Positions 29,990-39,690 of a stretch of DNA of 64,000 nucleotides are shown here, piece by piece. The position numbers and the translations under genes are program-made. The DNA is from Erwinia_E haradaeae_G (GTDB lineage Bacteria; Pseudomonadota; Gammaproteobacteria; Enterobacterales; Enterobacteriaceae). The first letter of the stretch is position 1; each line of letters begins with the position of its first letter. Below the pieces are notes generated by a model that was not told the origin of the DNA, ran no database searches, and saw only the letters and a list, made by a program, of their open reading frames with translations. The stretch lies in assembly GCF_900698955.1 (NCBI RefSeq), contig NZ_LR217720.1, positions 682,001 through 746,000 on the forward strand. The letters run 5' to 3'.

Positions 29990-30019
29990 GATACACTAGA
30001 ATAGTAATTCTAGTGTATC
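29990..30019. repeat. Perfect 13-bp inverted repeat
   Basis: GATACACTAGAAT and its exact complement ATTCTAGTGTATC flank a four-base loop, AGTA. It covers the last codons and stop of the minus-strand small ORF and directly abuts a second inverted repeat at 30020. No T-run follows on either side, so it is not an obvious terminator. Confidence 0.8.
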
Positions 30020-30088
30020 ACCAGTATTAGATAACTGCCAGTCACAATACTGGTCGTTATCATTAGTATTGCAATAGAGATTAACCAT
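29996..30088 (-). CDS. Candidate small ORF of 30 codons, unknown
   Basis: On the minus strand AGAGGA (30095-30100) is followed by ATGATG; the second ATG has a seven-base spacing to the GAGG core. The frame encodes 30 residues, MVNLYCNTNDNDQYCDWQLS followed by NTGDTLELLF, and stops with TAG. I do not recognise it. Its composition (Asn, Asp, Cys, Trp) is less Ile/Lys/Tyr-heavy than chance frames nearby. It lies directly after a hairpin with a T-run and is itself covered by two inverted repeats, an arrangement like an attenuated leader or a tiny gene. It may equally be chance. Confidence 0.3.
   Translation of the reverse strand: MVNLYCNTNDNDQYCDWQLSNTGDTLELLF
30020..30054. repeat. Perfect 9-bp inverted repeat
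   Basis: ACCAGTATT (30020-30028) and AATACTGGT (30046-30054) are exact complements with a 17-base loop. The repeat directly adjoins the 13-bp repeat ending at 30019 and lies within the small ORF. Confidence 0.7.
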
Positions 30089-30103
30089 CATATTTCCTCT
30101 AAG

Positions 30104-30132
30104 AAAAAAACGATATTAAGCACTTAATATCG
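30104..30132 (-). terminator. Intrinsic-terminator-like hairpin, minus strand
   Basis: Read on the minus strand, CGATATTAAG and its exact complement CTTAATATCG form a 10-bp stem around TG, followed by seven T and then CTT. The stem is AT-rich but the T-run is clean. A transcript would have to start in the 700 bases upstream, divergent from tmk, where no gene is visible. The hairpin ends only a few bases before the Shine-Dalgarno of the small ORF. Confidence 0.5.
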
Positions 30133-30830
30133 CGACATGGTTCAGAAAGATAATACACAACGACCAAGAAATATTAAAAAATCGAGTTACTGTTTCGACC
30201 AGGAAATATTTAAGAATAATAATAAAATAAAAACCCAGCATTGTGTATCTGATGCGAGACTAGATTAGCACATAAGCTACAGTACATATACTGTATTAGT
30301 ATACCCTTTAAAATACAGTTTGTGTTATTATATATAAACTATCAATACATCCATGTGCCATAAAAATCTGATATACGGATATGAATAATTATCATATATT
30401 GATCATTTGAATCGTTCTTCCTGCTCGCTGTGACAAATAACTAATATATACTATATTTACCAATGATAATGTAAGCACATTACACCATACCACACCTATC
30501 TAAAACCATACATTTATACTATGATATTGCCATGAATCTTATAGATCTTTCTTGTGGTAATTTCATGGATGAATCATCTTAATGATGGTGAACATAGACA
30601 CCAGAATCATACCAAAAAATAGATCACAGTATACTTCTCGTGAAGCTAAAAACATAATAGTATTATTTTTTCCTTAATAAATAGTATAATCACGCAAGAA
30701 CATTAAACATTATGTTACAAAATTACAGCATAAGAACAGAGAGTGTATTGATATTGACATATAGTTAAAAGAAGCTATTGATCATACAGATATCGTTCAA
30801 GATTAAATCCAAGATAAGAAGAGATAGATC

Positions 30831-31466
30831 GTGAAGGGTAAGTTTATTGTTATTGAAGGTTTAGAAGGGGCTGGTAAAACTACATCGTCTCATACAGTCG
30901 CTGCTACACTACGAAAACACGGTGTGCATAAAATTATATACACTCGTGAGCCAGGCAGCACACCACTGGCAGAAAAACTTCGGCAATTAATCAAAAAAAC
31001 AGAGGTTACAAAAAACGAAAAGATCATACATTACACTGAATTATTAATGCTATATGCCGCACGTATACAATTAATAGAGAATGTCATTAAACCAGCATTA
31101 ACGCGTGGCACATGGGTTATTGGAGATCGCCATGATCTCTCCTCCCAGGCATATCAAGGAGAAGGTCGTGGAATTAGCCATGATTTTATATACCGCCTAA
31201 AAAAAGAAGTTATTGGTAACTTTACCCCAGACCTAACCTTATATCTAGATATTACCCCTAGGATCAGCTTACAAAGAATCAAAAAACGTGGTCAACTTGA
31301 CCGTATTGAAGAAGAGTCATTGCATTTTTTTACCTGTGTTCGTAACTATTATTTAACTATGGTTAAGACAAATCATAGAATAAAAAAAATTGACGCCACT
31401 CAATCGCAAAATAAAATGACCGAAGATCTACACAGAGTTCTTAAAGAATGGTTGCAAACACAGTGA
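30831..31466 (+). CDS. tmk: Thymidylate kinase
   Basis: Tmk phosphorylates dTMP to dTDP for DNA synthesis. Its 211 residues (E. coli 213) begin with GTG and the P-loop VIEGLEGAGKTT. The substrate-binding YTREPGST (usually TREPGGT, so one Gly is Ser), the DR motif VIGDRHDLSSQAYQGEGRG that also provides the LID, and DLTLYLDITP follow. Lys/Arg-rich segments RIKKRGQLDRIEEES match the family. holB, its E. coli neighbour downstream, is missing, and the gene stands alone between two AT-rich spacers. Confidence 0.97.
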   Translation: MKGKFIVIEGLEGAGKTTSSHTVAATLRKHGVHKIIYTREPGSTPLAEKLRQLIKKTEVTKNEKIIHYTELLMLYAARIQLIENVIKPALTRGTWVIGDRHDLSSQAYQGEGRGISHDFIYRLKKEVIGNFTPDLTLYLDITPRISLQRIKKRGQLDRIEEESLHFFTCVRNYYLTMVKTNHRIKKIDATQSQNKMTEDLHRVLKEWLQTQ

Positions 31467-32243
31467 TTCAAAAATACTCAGACAGCACATGGTGAATTAA
31501 TCACTCCATCTTGATCGCGAAAGGTACACCTACAAACCTTGATAATCGCAAACTCTATATGATGCACAAAAATCTGATAGAACATGGTGTGCATACACAC
31601 ATGCTCAACCCACTGATATGCCTAGTCTGAATTTTTATTCATGTTATCAAACAAAATGTTACCTAAAAGTATTGTTACACTATAGAAAATTCTACTGCAG
31701 ACCAATGAATAACTTTAATTAATACAATTGATAGTTAGTATCTATGTATGATCATACACCCCGGTGTATTCACAATCATAATTTTATTACATTATAACTA
31801 AAACACAACAATATATCTTTTTTGTAAACAGCTTCCTTAAGTGCATACGAATAATATATCCCTGATCATAGCATATAACACTTTAATATCATGAAGAAAA
31901 TATATCTGTAGTCAAATACAGAATGTGTATAGATTATAATAATGCACAAAGCACCGGTATATTTCTTATAATCTTTAAGTATTAAAATATATTTTATGTA
32001 ATGACTTTCATTCATAATAGCATTTTTATACTAAATTCGCATATGTAGACAGATATCGATATATATTGATATATTACACCATGCTAGCTACACTGAGAAA
32101 GAGAACAATAATGTCTAATTGCTAAAAAAGAAAAGAGAAAACGTGCCTGGTAAAAACCAAACGTATATACAAATAATCTATAAATCATTGATATTTACAA
32201 TAATCTTCAACATTGTTCATAACACTTAAGGGCACCCTAAAGT
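31467..32243. other. Spacer between tmk and pth
   Basis: This 777-base stretch has no frame of note and no RNA gene. In E. coli holB follows tmk; I see no trace of its ATPase motifs. Confidence 0.45.
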
Positions 32244-32849
32244 ATGAATAACATCAGATTAATTGTTGGCCTAGCAAATCCTGGAGAGGAGTACGCCAAC
32301 ACTCGACATAATGCTGGATCTTGGTATATTTCTATGCTAGCTCAGCGTTATAATAAAATCTTAATAAAAGAAAAAAAATTCTTTGGCTATACTGCACTTT
32401 TCAAACTAGGTACGCATAATATAAGATTATTAATCCCAACAACCTTCATGAATAATAGCGGGAAATCTGTGTCCTCCATGGCAGTCTTTTATAAGATTCC
32501 AGTTCAGAATATCTTGATTGCTCATGATGAACTGCATCTCCCACCAGGTGTGGTTAAATTTAAACAAAATGGTAGCCATGGTGGGCATAACGGCCTTAAA
32601 GATATTATTACAAGTCTTGGTAATGACACAAATTTTCATCGTTTACGCATTGGAATAGGACATCCTGGAAGTCAAAATCAAGTAGTCACATTTGTACTTA
32701 GCTCGCCCTCAAAACAAGAAAAACAATTTATAGATCATGCCATTTATACAGCTATATCTTGTACTGCAATATGGTTAAAGGAAAATCGTCTCAAAGCCAT
32801 AAATCATCTACATAGTCTGCGAATAAATAAGGAGTTACTATTAGGTTGA
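32244..32849 (+). CDS. pth: Peptidyl-tRNA hydrolase
   Basis: Pth releases peptides from tRNAs that drop off the ribosome, recycling the tRNAs. Its 201 residues (E. coli 194) contain all the family's active-site segments: VGLANPGEEYANTRHNAG with the catalytic His, TTFMNNSGK, the HDELHLPPG aspartate, and NGSHGGHNGLKDI. RLRIGIGHPG is also conserved. The C-terminus is a few residues longer than usual. AAGGG precedes the ATG. ychF, which follows pth in E. coli, is absent. Confidence 0.97.
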   Translation: MNNIRLIVGLANPGEEYANTRHNAGSWYISMLAQRYNKILIKEKKFFGYTALFKLGTHNIRLLIPTTFMNNSGKSVSSMAVFYKIPVQNILIAHDELHLPPGVVKFKQNGSHGGHNGLKDIITSLGNDTNFHRLRIGIGHPGSQNQVVTFVLSSPSKQEKQFIDHAIYTAISCTAIWLKENRLKAINHLHSLRINKELLLG

Positions 32850-33620
32850 TAGGGTTCTCTCTGGCTATCATAAATCCTGATTGCCTAAATCATTTGATGA
32901 TCCAACAATCAACATTGTGTACTAAAAAGAGCTCTATAAGAGAATGTAGGATAAAAACTTCAAAAATTAGCGTGATAATGAGGCTTATCTTCTTCTCTCT
33001 CTTAATGCCAACGATAATACATATTATAGAAATAATTTATTATCAATAATAATTTATTTTTTAATGCATCGAGTGATACTATGAAACCATATGATCAACA
33101 TAATGATTACTCTTATATAATTATAATGATTCGATATTAAGATAGGTTGTCTACTGATCATGTATGCTTAAAATATATACTAACATCTATCATGCTTTTG
33201 ATGCTAAAGGTCGCTATCGTCTCAATAACATCCACGATGCTAAGCAATCATATAATTATAAGTAGACAATCCATGATTTCATCAGGCAGAATATACATTC
33301 TTTGTACAAATCCTCATAAGAATGAGCATACTTACTAGATTTGATAAAAAACTAGGGAGCATATTCTATGAAAACAAATCAAAAATTGAGATAAGATGAC
33401 ACTCCTACCAACAACATACTACAACATGAAATTTCTGAAACGGATAGATAATATATTTAATTATGCAGATTAAAAAATATAGCAGGCACAAATAATAAGA
33501 AATCTTCTCAGTATGCTTTCTGATAGATAGAAAAAATATATTAAAAATAATAATCAGCAATGGTATGTGTATTGTTACTGATACAATCTAATACAGTCAC
33601 TTAAATATAATAGGATGATA
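32850..33620. other. Spacer between pth and the EamA-family gene
   Basis: These 771 bases contain two frames of 63-67 codons that are Ile-rich and unlike any protein I know; one begins at the pth stop but is not YchF. I see no structured element. Confidence 0.45.
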
Positions 33621-34541
33621 ATGTCATCTGTATTCTCAAGTTATAAATTTATACTGAAACTCCCTGAAGCAGTATTAATGTTCATTACTATGATTTGGGG
33701 GGGTAGTTTTCTTATCGTCAATCATATCATGACCATCAGTGGACCGTTTTGGTTTATCGGAGTACGTTTTGCTATAGCAACACTTATACTGGTATTGATG
33801 TCATGGCGCATGCTCAGAATGATCACTTTGAGAGAAATTAAAGCCGGTATTTTAGTCGGAATAGCTATAGGATGTGGGTATAGTTTACAAGCTTACGGTA
33901 TGCAAACTATTACTGGTAGTAAATCTGCCTTTATCACTGCACTTTATGTACCATTAATACCATTATTACAATGGATATTTCTTGGATTAAGACCACATCT
34001 ATTATCCTGGACGGGGGTACTTCTTGCTTTTAGCGGTTTGCTTCTACTATCGAGTCCTCATAGTGGACCTCTAGTTTTCAATAAAAGTGAAGTAGCTACT
34101 TTACTCAGTACATTAGCTATCTCAGCTGAGATTATCCTCATTAGCACCTATGCTAATCAGGTTAACGTACAGCGCATTACCGTGGTACAACTGGGAGTAG
34201 CTTCATTATCTAGTTTTCTTTGTATGCTCCTGAATAGCGAACCGATACCCCCATGTACACCTTATCTACTGTATAGTACCATTGGGTTAGGCATTGCTAG
34301 TGCGCTTATTCAAATTACAATGAACTGGGCTCAGTGTAGCGTATCCCCCACACGTGCTACTATCATTTATGCGGGTGAACCAGTGTGGGCTGGGGTATGT
34401 GGGCACATCACGGGAGAATATTTATCATCGCGCGCCTTGCTAGGTGGTATGTTAATTATCATAGGAATGATAGTTGGTGAGTATAAATTCAAACGAAAGA
34501 TTGATCCAAAAATTATTCACGACAAAAATCAAAATTTTTAA
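33621..34541 (+). CDS. DMT-superfamily transporter (EamA type)
   Basis: This inner-membrane protein of 306 residues shows about ten hydrophobic helices in two repeats, as in the drug/metabolite transporter superfamily. Typical segments are the first helix MFITMIWGGSFLIVNHIM, GVRFAIATLIL, the repeat-one end ITGSKSAFITALYVPLIPLL, and in the second repeat SPTRATIIYAGEPVWAGVCG followed by GGMLIIIGMIVGE. EamA-type exporters carry amino acids or metabolites out of cells, but the substrate cannot be told from sequence. AGGA (33612-33615) selects the ATG at 33621 rather than the one it overlaps at 33615. It stands alone. A transporter of this kind could serve host or co-symbiont exchange, which is inference. 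Confidence 0.88.
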   Translation: MSSVFSSYKFILKLPEAVLMFITMIWGGSFLIVNHIMTISGPFWFIGVRFAIATLILVLMSWRMLRMITLREIKAGILVGIAIGCGYSLQAYGMQTITGSKSAFITALYVPLIPLLQWIFLGLRPHLLSWTGVLLAFSGLLLLSSPHSGPLVFNKSEVATLLSTLAISAEIILISTYANQVNVQRITVVQLGVASLSSFLCMLLNSEPIPPCTPYLLYSTIGLGIASALIQITMNWAQCSVSPTRATIIYAGEPVWAGVCGHITGEYLSSRALLGGMLIIIGMIVGEYKFKRKIDPKIIHDKNQNF

Positions 34542-35064
34542 TTAATATAGTATTGTATTCATTAGTGATAATAAATGATTGATCACAGTGTTATGTACAC
34601 CCTATAAAAAGAACATATGTTGGTTATAAAACCAGATTGATAGATTTTTAAATGCACAAAATACTATTTAGATATTGTAAAAATAAATCTTCATCATCAC
34701 AAAAATAACATAATCTTTTTTATTTATATCACTACGATTACCAATCTAAATATATATATTCAGTAATCATCGTATTCATGATTATAAAAATAAAAAATAC
34801 TACACTATAGTGATAAAGAATATCACGATAGATAGAGATCATAATAATAGATCTTCTTCTGTAAATTTCCTTTATTTTTTTATATTATATGAAATAACCC
34901 ATAGAAAAGGCAACGTATTATCAGTAGGTATATTACAAATTGTATGTATCCAAAAACCTTCATACTTGCCACTGGCAAGTATCACTACGTATAATTTCTA
35001 TAAAATATGCATGTCATCGTCAAAGAATATTTTGTATAACCATATGTATATTAAGTGTATGTAC
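34542..35064. other. Spacer downstream of the EamA-family gene and acpS
   Basis: These 523 bases lie between two convergent genes. Only runs of A and T and short chance frames are visible; there is no clear terminator. Confidence 0.4.
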
Positions 35065-35445
35065 TTAATTCTCAATAATAACCATAGCTACAACATATTG
35101 TCTTTCATCAGCCAGAGTAACGGATACATTGCTGATAGAACAATCTTGTGCCATAATTTTTGCATGTTGTAAAAAACATATATAAGGCTTACCTAACCTA
35201 TCATGATGTATTTCAATCTGATTAAATGCAAGGCCACCGCGCATACCAAGACCAAATGCCTTCACTGTCGCTTCCTTCACCGCAAAACTCTTAGCAAGCA
35301 AACGCTCAGGCCGTAAATGCAAGTGATACTGACTAAGCTCCGCATGACTGAGTATGCGCTGTGCTAATCGATCACCAACACGAGATATGATTGTGGTTAT
35401 ACGTACAATCTCGACAATATCAGTCCCGATACCAAAAATCGACAT
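35065..35445 (-). CDS. acpS: Holo-[acyl-carrier-protein] synthase
   Basis: AcpS transfers 4'-phosphopantetheine from CoA to acyl carrier protein, activating it for fatty acid synthesis. From the ATG at 35445 it has 126 residues, the same as E. coli. The magnesium-binding IGTDIVEI (Asp9) and FAVKEATVKAFG (Glu58) are intact, as is the C-terminal VTLADERQYVVAMVIIE. The frame can be read from a TTG two codons earlier, but the ATG fits length and homology, with AGG upstream. pdxJ and the rest of the rnc-era-recO operon are absent, so it is an isolated gene. Confidence 0.97.
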   Translation of the reverse strand: MSIFGIGTDIVEIVRITTIISRVGDRLAQRILSHAELSQYHLHLRPERLLAKSFAVKEATVKAFGLGMRGGLAFNQIEIHHDRLGKPYICFLQHAKIMAQDCSISNVSVTLADERQYVVAMVIIEN

Positions 35446-36337
35446 TAGCAACCTATAGATATAATAATTTCTGCATATTTTTTCGTTCCTTGTCTATCTA
35501 ACGCGTTGTAATAGGGGATTTATTAAACATCGTACTATTATTCTCTATCACACCGTGGCTAGTCAGTTCATATGTATTAAAGTCAGAATATAAAAATGCT
35601 ATGCATATCTTTATGCACCTAGGGTATTTGTGAGAACCATATATGTATCGTACCACTTAAAAGTCATACCACATTTCCTATAAAAGATCATACCTCCAAA
35701 AGTTATGAATGTATATTACATATATTCTGATAGTACACGTCAATCTTTTAAAGAAATTACATAATTCAAACACCAAGCTACTAAAGCTTTCTCAACATTT
35801 GTGACTACGTTCTTATGTTAATTGATGACTGAAATAAAAAATATATATTAAAAAGAATGCTGTAATAACTTTTATTTTTTAGAGTATAATGTTAAATATA
35901 ATAATAAATTAGATTATAATTTTTATACAAATTAACATTTCTATACATTCTTAAAATATAATGATGAATAACTTGAAGTTAAAAATCATTTACATCAGAT
36001 TAATTATAAAATAATTAGACTTTGTCTACAATTATTATCGGAGATGTCTATTTTCTAGAATCCTAAGTCATAAAGATAAAAGATTAGAAATGGTACATTC
36101 ACGTATATAATGCATCTATCTTTGATAAGATCACTTACCCTGTGCATTACAGCCCTGACATGATTATATAATATTTTCTCATTTATACATATCCCATTAT
36201 TTCTTAATGCAGTTAACATATTATTATAAGCCCGTGCGTCATCAATAAAAGAGAAATAAGTCACCCCCAATGCTATTGTACTCTACAATATATTACACTG
36301 CTAAATAATACAACGACACTATTTCTAAAATACATAC
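35446..36337. other. Spacer between lpxL and acpS
   Basis: This 892-base stretch lies upstream of acpS. A 71-codon minus frame at 36055-36270 resembles nothing I know. No RNA gene or repeat was noticed. Confidence 0.4.
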
Positions 36338-37258
36338 TTAATATAACGAATGCATCCCTGCTGGACGGGTTTTAAATCGACGATGTAACCACATATATTG
36401 ACTGGGAGCACGCATGATTTCCTTTTCAATTATATTGTTGATATATCTAGCCGCTTGCATTTCATCGTCTAACGGGTAATCTTGAATCTCTCTTTCAATC
36501 AATAACTCATACCCGCTTTGATCTTCTTTACGCAAAAATACTACAGTCATTAATGCTGGTTGAGCTAAGCGAGCTAAAACCCACGTACCGCTAGTGGTAG
36601 CTACGTCGGGAACCGAAAAAAGCGGGGCAAACACAGTACCCTTGGCTCCATAATCTTGATCTGGAGCAAACCATACAATCTCACCAGATTTTAATGCATG
36701 TATGGCACCCCGTAAATTTCGTCGATTAATCATAGCCTTATTAGAGCGCAATCTACCCTTAGTTTGCACCCACTCCATTAATTTATTATTATGAGGACGG
36801 TATATAGCTGTCATAGGATGACATAGACCCATTGCACGCCCACCTAGCTCAAGAGACATAAAATGTAAACCGATCATGAGAATCCCGCGGTTAGGTTTGT
36901 GGGCTGCTATCAAGTGCTCAAGCCCTTTAACACTAAACCATTTTTTTACACGACGATCAGACCAAAACCAAGCCATACCAGTTTCGAGTAAACCCATACC
37001 TAAAGATTCAAAATTACTCTTAACACTCTGCGCTAAATGAGTTTTATCCATATCTGGAAAACAGAGTTCTAAATTACGACGTACAATAAAAACACGGCGC
37101 TTCATAAAAAACATAGAGCAACGCCCAATCCAGATTCCAAACCTATATAAGAGTGGATATGGAAGACAAACGATAAGAAACAAAATACTAATACCAAACC
37201 ACGTAATCCAATAACGAGGAAGCATTAATTCTCTATCAAAATTCGAGGCTCTTTGCAT
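36338..37258 (-). CDS. lpxL: Lipid A biosynthesis lauroyl acyltransferase
   Basis: LpxL (HtrB) adds the secondary laurate to Kdo2-lipid IVA on the inner face of the cytoplasmic membrane. Its 306 residues equal the E. coli length. One N-terminal membrane helix (ITWFGISILFLIVCLPYPLLY) anchors the protein. The catalytic HX4E motif is seen as GLHFMSLELGGR. Other family blocks are KRRVFIVRRNLELCFPDM, LLETGMAWFWSDRR, AIYRPHNN, GEIVWFAPDQDYG and the C-terminal QYMWLHRRFKTRP. GAGGA precedes the ATG. Its presence, with lapA and hflKC, indicates that the symbiont still makes lipid A. Confidence 0.96.
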   Translation of the reverse strand: MQRASNFDRELMLPRYWITWFGISILFLIVCLPYPLLYRFGIWIGRCSMFFMKRRVFIVRRNLELCFPDMDKTHLAQSVKSNFESLGMGLLETGMAWFWSDRRVKKWFSVKGLEHLIAAHKPNRGILMIGLHFMSLELGGRAMGLCHPMTAIYRPHNNKLMEWVQTKGRLRSNKAMINRRNLRGAIHALKSGEIVWFAPDQDYGAKGTVFAPLFSVPDVATTSGTWVLARLAQPALMTVVFLRKEDQSGYELLIEREIQDYPLDDEMQAARYINNIIEKEIMRAPSQYMWLHRRFKTRPAGMHSLY

Positions 37259-39690
37259 AGATCCTCATTCATCTGTATAGTTAAACATCTATAATACTCT
37301 TTACGTTAGAAAATACATTCCGTGGTAAGAACAAAGAAACACTGATTACTCAAACTGCTCTGACACATCAGTGTGTAATAATGTTATTTGCCTATGGTCA
37401 TCCATAAAATAATTGCTCTCACTTATTTATAATCGAACTCTTCTTATATTATAAACTCACTCATATAGCATTAACTACGAGTCATCTATGTATCATTGGA
37501 AGTACATACCATTTTTATATTCAAAAACAGTCATACGCGACAACCCCACACTGGTGGAATATATGTATGATTAGTTACTCTAGATAATGTCATACATCAG
37601 AGCACAAGAAGCATCTTCATATGTAATGATTATACCTGCTATAGTCTGTATTCTCTGATTATCATAAGAGTATAAATATCTTTTGCTCGGAACAATATAT
37701 ACATACCTATGGCATCACTTGTCTACAGTCCATTTAAAATAATGATCCTAAATCAGATATTCAACATATAATATGTTATTAATAATATGATAATGAATCA
37801 ATGATATCAGAAGATAGAAAAATATTTATTAGCTATCTTTGGAAATGTATCAAAATATATCTTTCGTTCTCTCGGTAACCTACGCATAGTAATGCAAAAA
37901 CCATTATTTTATATATATACAATATCATCGCATAGTATGCTATGTATAAATTTGAAAGACTGATAATGAGAAAATAATACATTTTAAGGTATACTCTAAA
38001 AAGTAATAATATTACGCCCATTCACTCATATCATGTATTTTTAATAAAATATTCTTTATATTATACACTCTTTTAAATTTTTCTTATTCAGATGTGTGAT
38101 ATCGTGCATCACATTCACGTATACCCTGCGCTTTCGTAATTTTCTTAAAAACATCTCTATGTACGAGAGCTCTATTGAGATGGTCTAATCATATTACAGT
38201 ATATCAAGAAAAAACAAGTACGTATCTTATACACTGTGATGCTGTATTTCATATACATTATACTCTAACATTTGACTATCATCTTTTTGAAAATATTGCA
38301 GTTTTGTTCAAAAAATATATACGTATTCATGATACTGTTGAGATCTATGAGATGATGATAATCATACCCTTTAAATATATATAACAAATATTTTTCCTTT
38401 AATCTCGTCAAAAAAAACTATTAAAAAATACACAGACTGCATCATGATATTTCGAGTGAAATGCCTTACTACATCACTCTTTTTATGTAAATGATAATAC
38501 ATTCAAAAAAATAAATGATTCTAGCCTTAAATAAAAAAAACTATACGATTTATCGTGCACAGCAATATGTGTTGATAAATCATGAATACTCTTTTGTCTA
38601 TACGCTATCCCATCATTCTTATCAAGATAATCAAATCACATGAATGAAAAATAATAATACATGAAGATAAACTCTATGATTTTTGGGATGAGTAAAGCGT
38701 TTGTAATCCACATAACATCGCAATTGGTGTTAATAAAACACAGATGAAATAAGTGATCAGTTTATTAGAAATTAACAATATGCACGATTGAGTATACAAA
38801 ATTTTCAGCAATATATGCTATATGATTTTTCTCTATATTAAAACCCCTATGTAACAAGATATTTTACATATCACTTTATTGGTCCGCCTATAAAATGCTT
38901 GCTATATAGTAAATTATGCTATCTTATACGAGGAAAGGTTAATTTCTGCTGTATGTTTACAAGATAAGCATGAACTAATAAGAATACTATAATTAATAGA
39001 AGATTCTAATATTACTACTCTCTTTTATAAAGCACAATGCTAATGCAAGAGCATATATAATTTTCCATTCAGTCTCTATTTTATTCATTTAATAAAATCA
39101 CTCCCCATAAGAGTCAAAGATTATTTTTAAGTGACTTTTACAAAACATAAGAAGTATCAAAAAGAAACCACAAAAATTATATAAATACTTATTTATACCT
39201 CAAAAATGATATCAAGAATACCTTTAATTCTTTTACATCATGCAAATATAGATAATCATCAAAACTTAAAAGTCTGAATAGTAAAAAACAATTGTTATCT
39301 CTCCGCACTCCTTATAGTTGTACTATATAAAATACCACCATACAATGATGTTAAAAATTCTATATTTTAAGATAAAAGGAAATTTCAAACTGACACTGAA
39401 AATATATAGAAAACTGTATTTAAATCATAAGTAACCCCACTATAATATGTATTATCTGCATATATTTACCAAACTTAGGATTGTGTTGCTTTCTATATCT
39501 CTTCTATTATATGCAGCCATACACTAATAAAAAATAATTTCATTATATCATCTTTTTTCTTATACAATTTTCCTCTTGATTCAGTTGATATATGAGTGAC
39601 TCACAGCATCACATACAGTTAGAGCTAGGAAGTTCCTAACAATCTGTTAAGATATATGATATAATAATGCTAAGTATAGGACATGTGAGT
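37259..39690. other. Long AT-rich spacer between lpxL and sthA
   Basis: At 2432 bases this is one of the longest gene-free stretches. It contains runs of A/T, frames of at most 69 codons, and a short near-palindrome TAGGAAGTTCCTA just upstream of sthA. I see no RNA gene, no repeat family and no recognisable gene remnant. Confidence 0.5.

Larger units (their letters stand above)
29421..30830. other. Spacer between ubiF and tmk containing a structured locus
   Basis: This 1410-base stretch is AT-rich and mostly featureless except for 29990-30212. There, three perfect hairpins, a minus-strand small ORF with a Shine-Dalgarno, and a pair of direct repeats (30161-30176 and 30196-30212, CGACCARGAAATATT) cluster together. 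They are listed separately. fabF, pabC and mltG, which precede tmk in E. coli, are not seen. Confidence 0.5.

Noticed and set aside
32846..33049. 67-codon frame overlapping the pth stop, where ychF lies in E. coli
   Set aside because: It has no GTPase P-loop and no similarity to YchF; composition is typical of AT-rich chance frames.
36055..36270. 71-codon minus frame between acpS and lpxL
   Set aside because: No recognisable motif, and no Shine-Dalgarno close to the start; probably chance.
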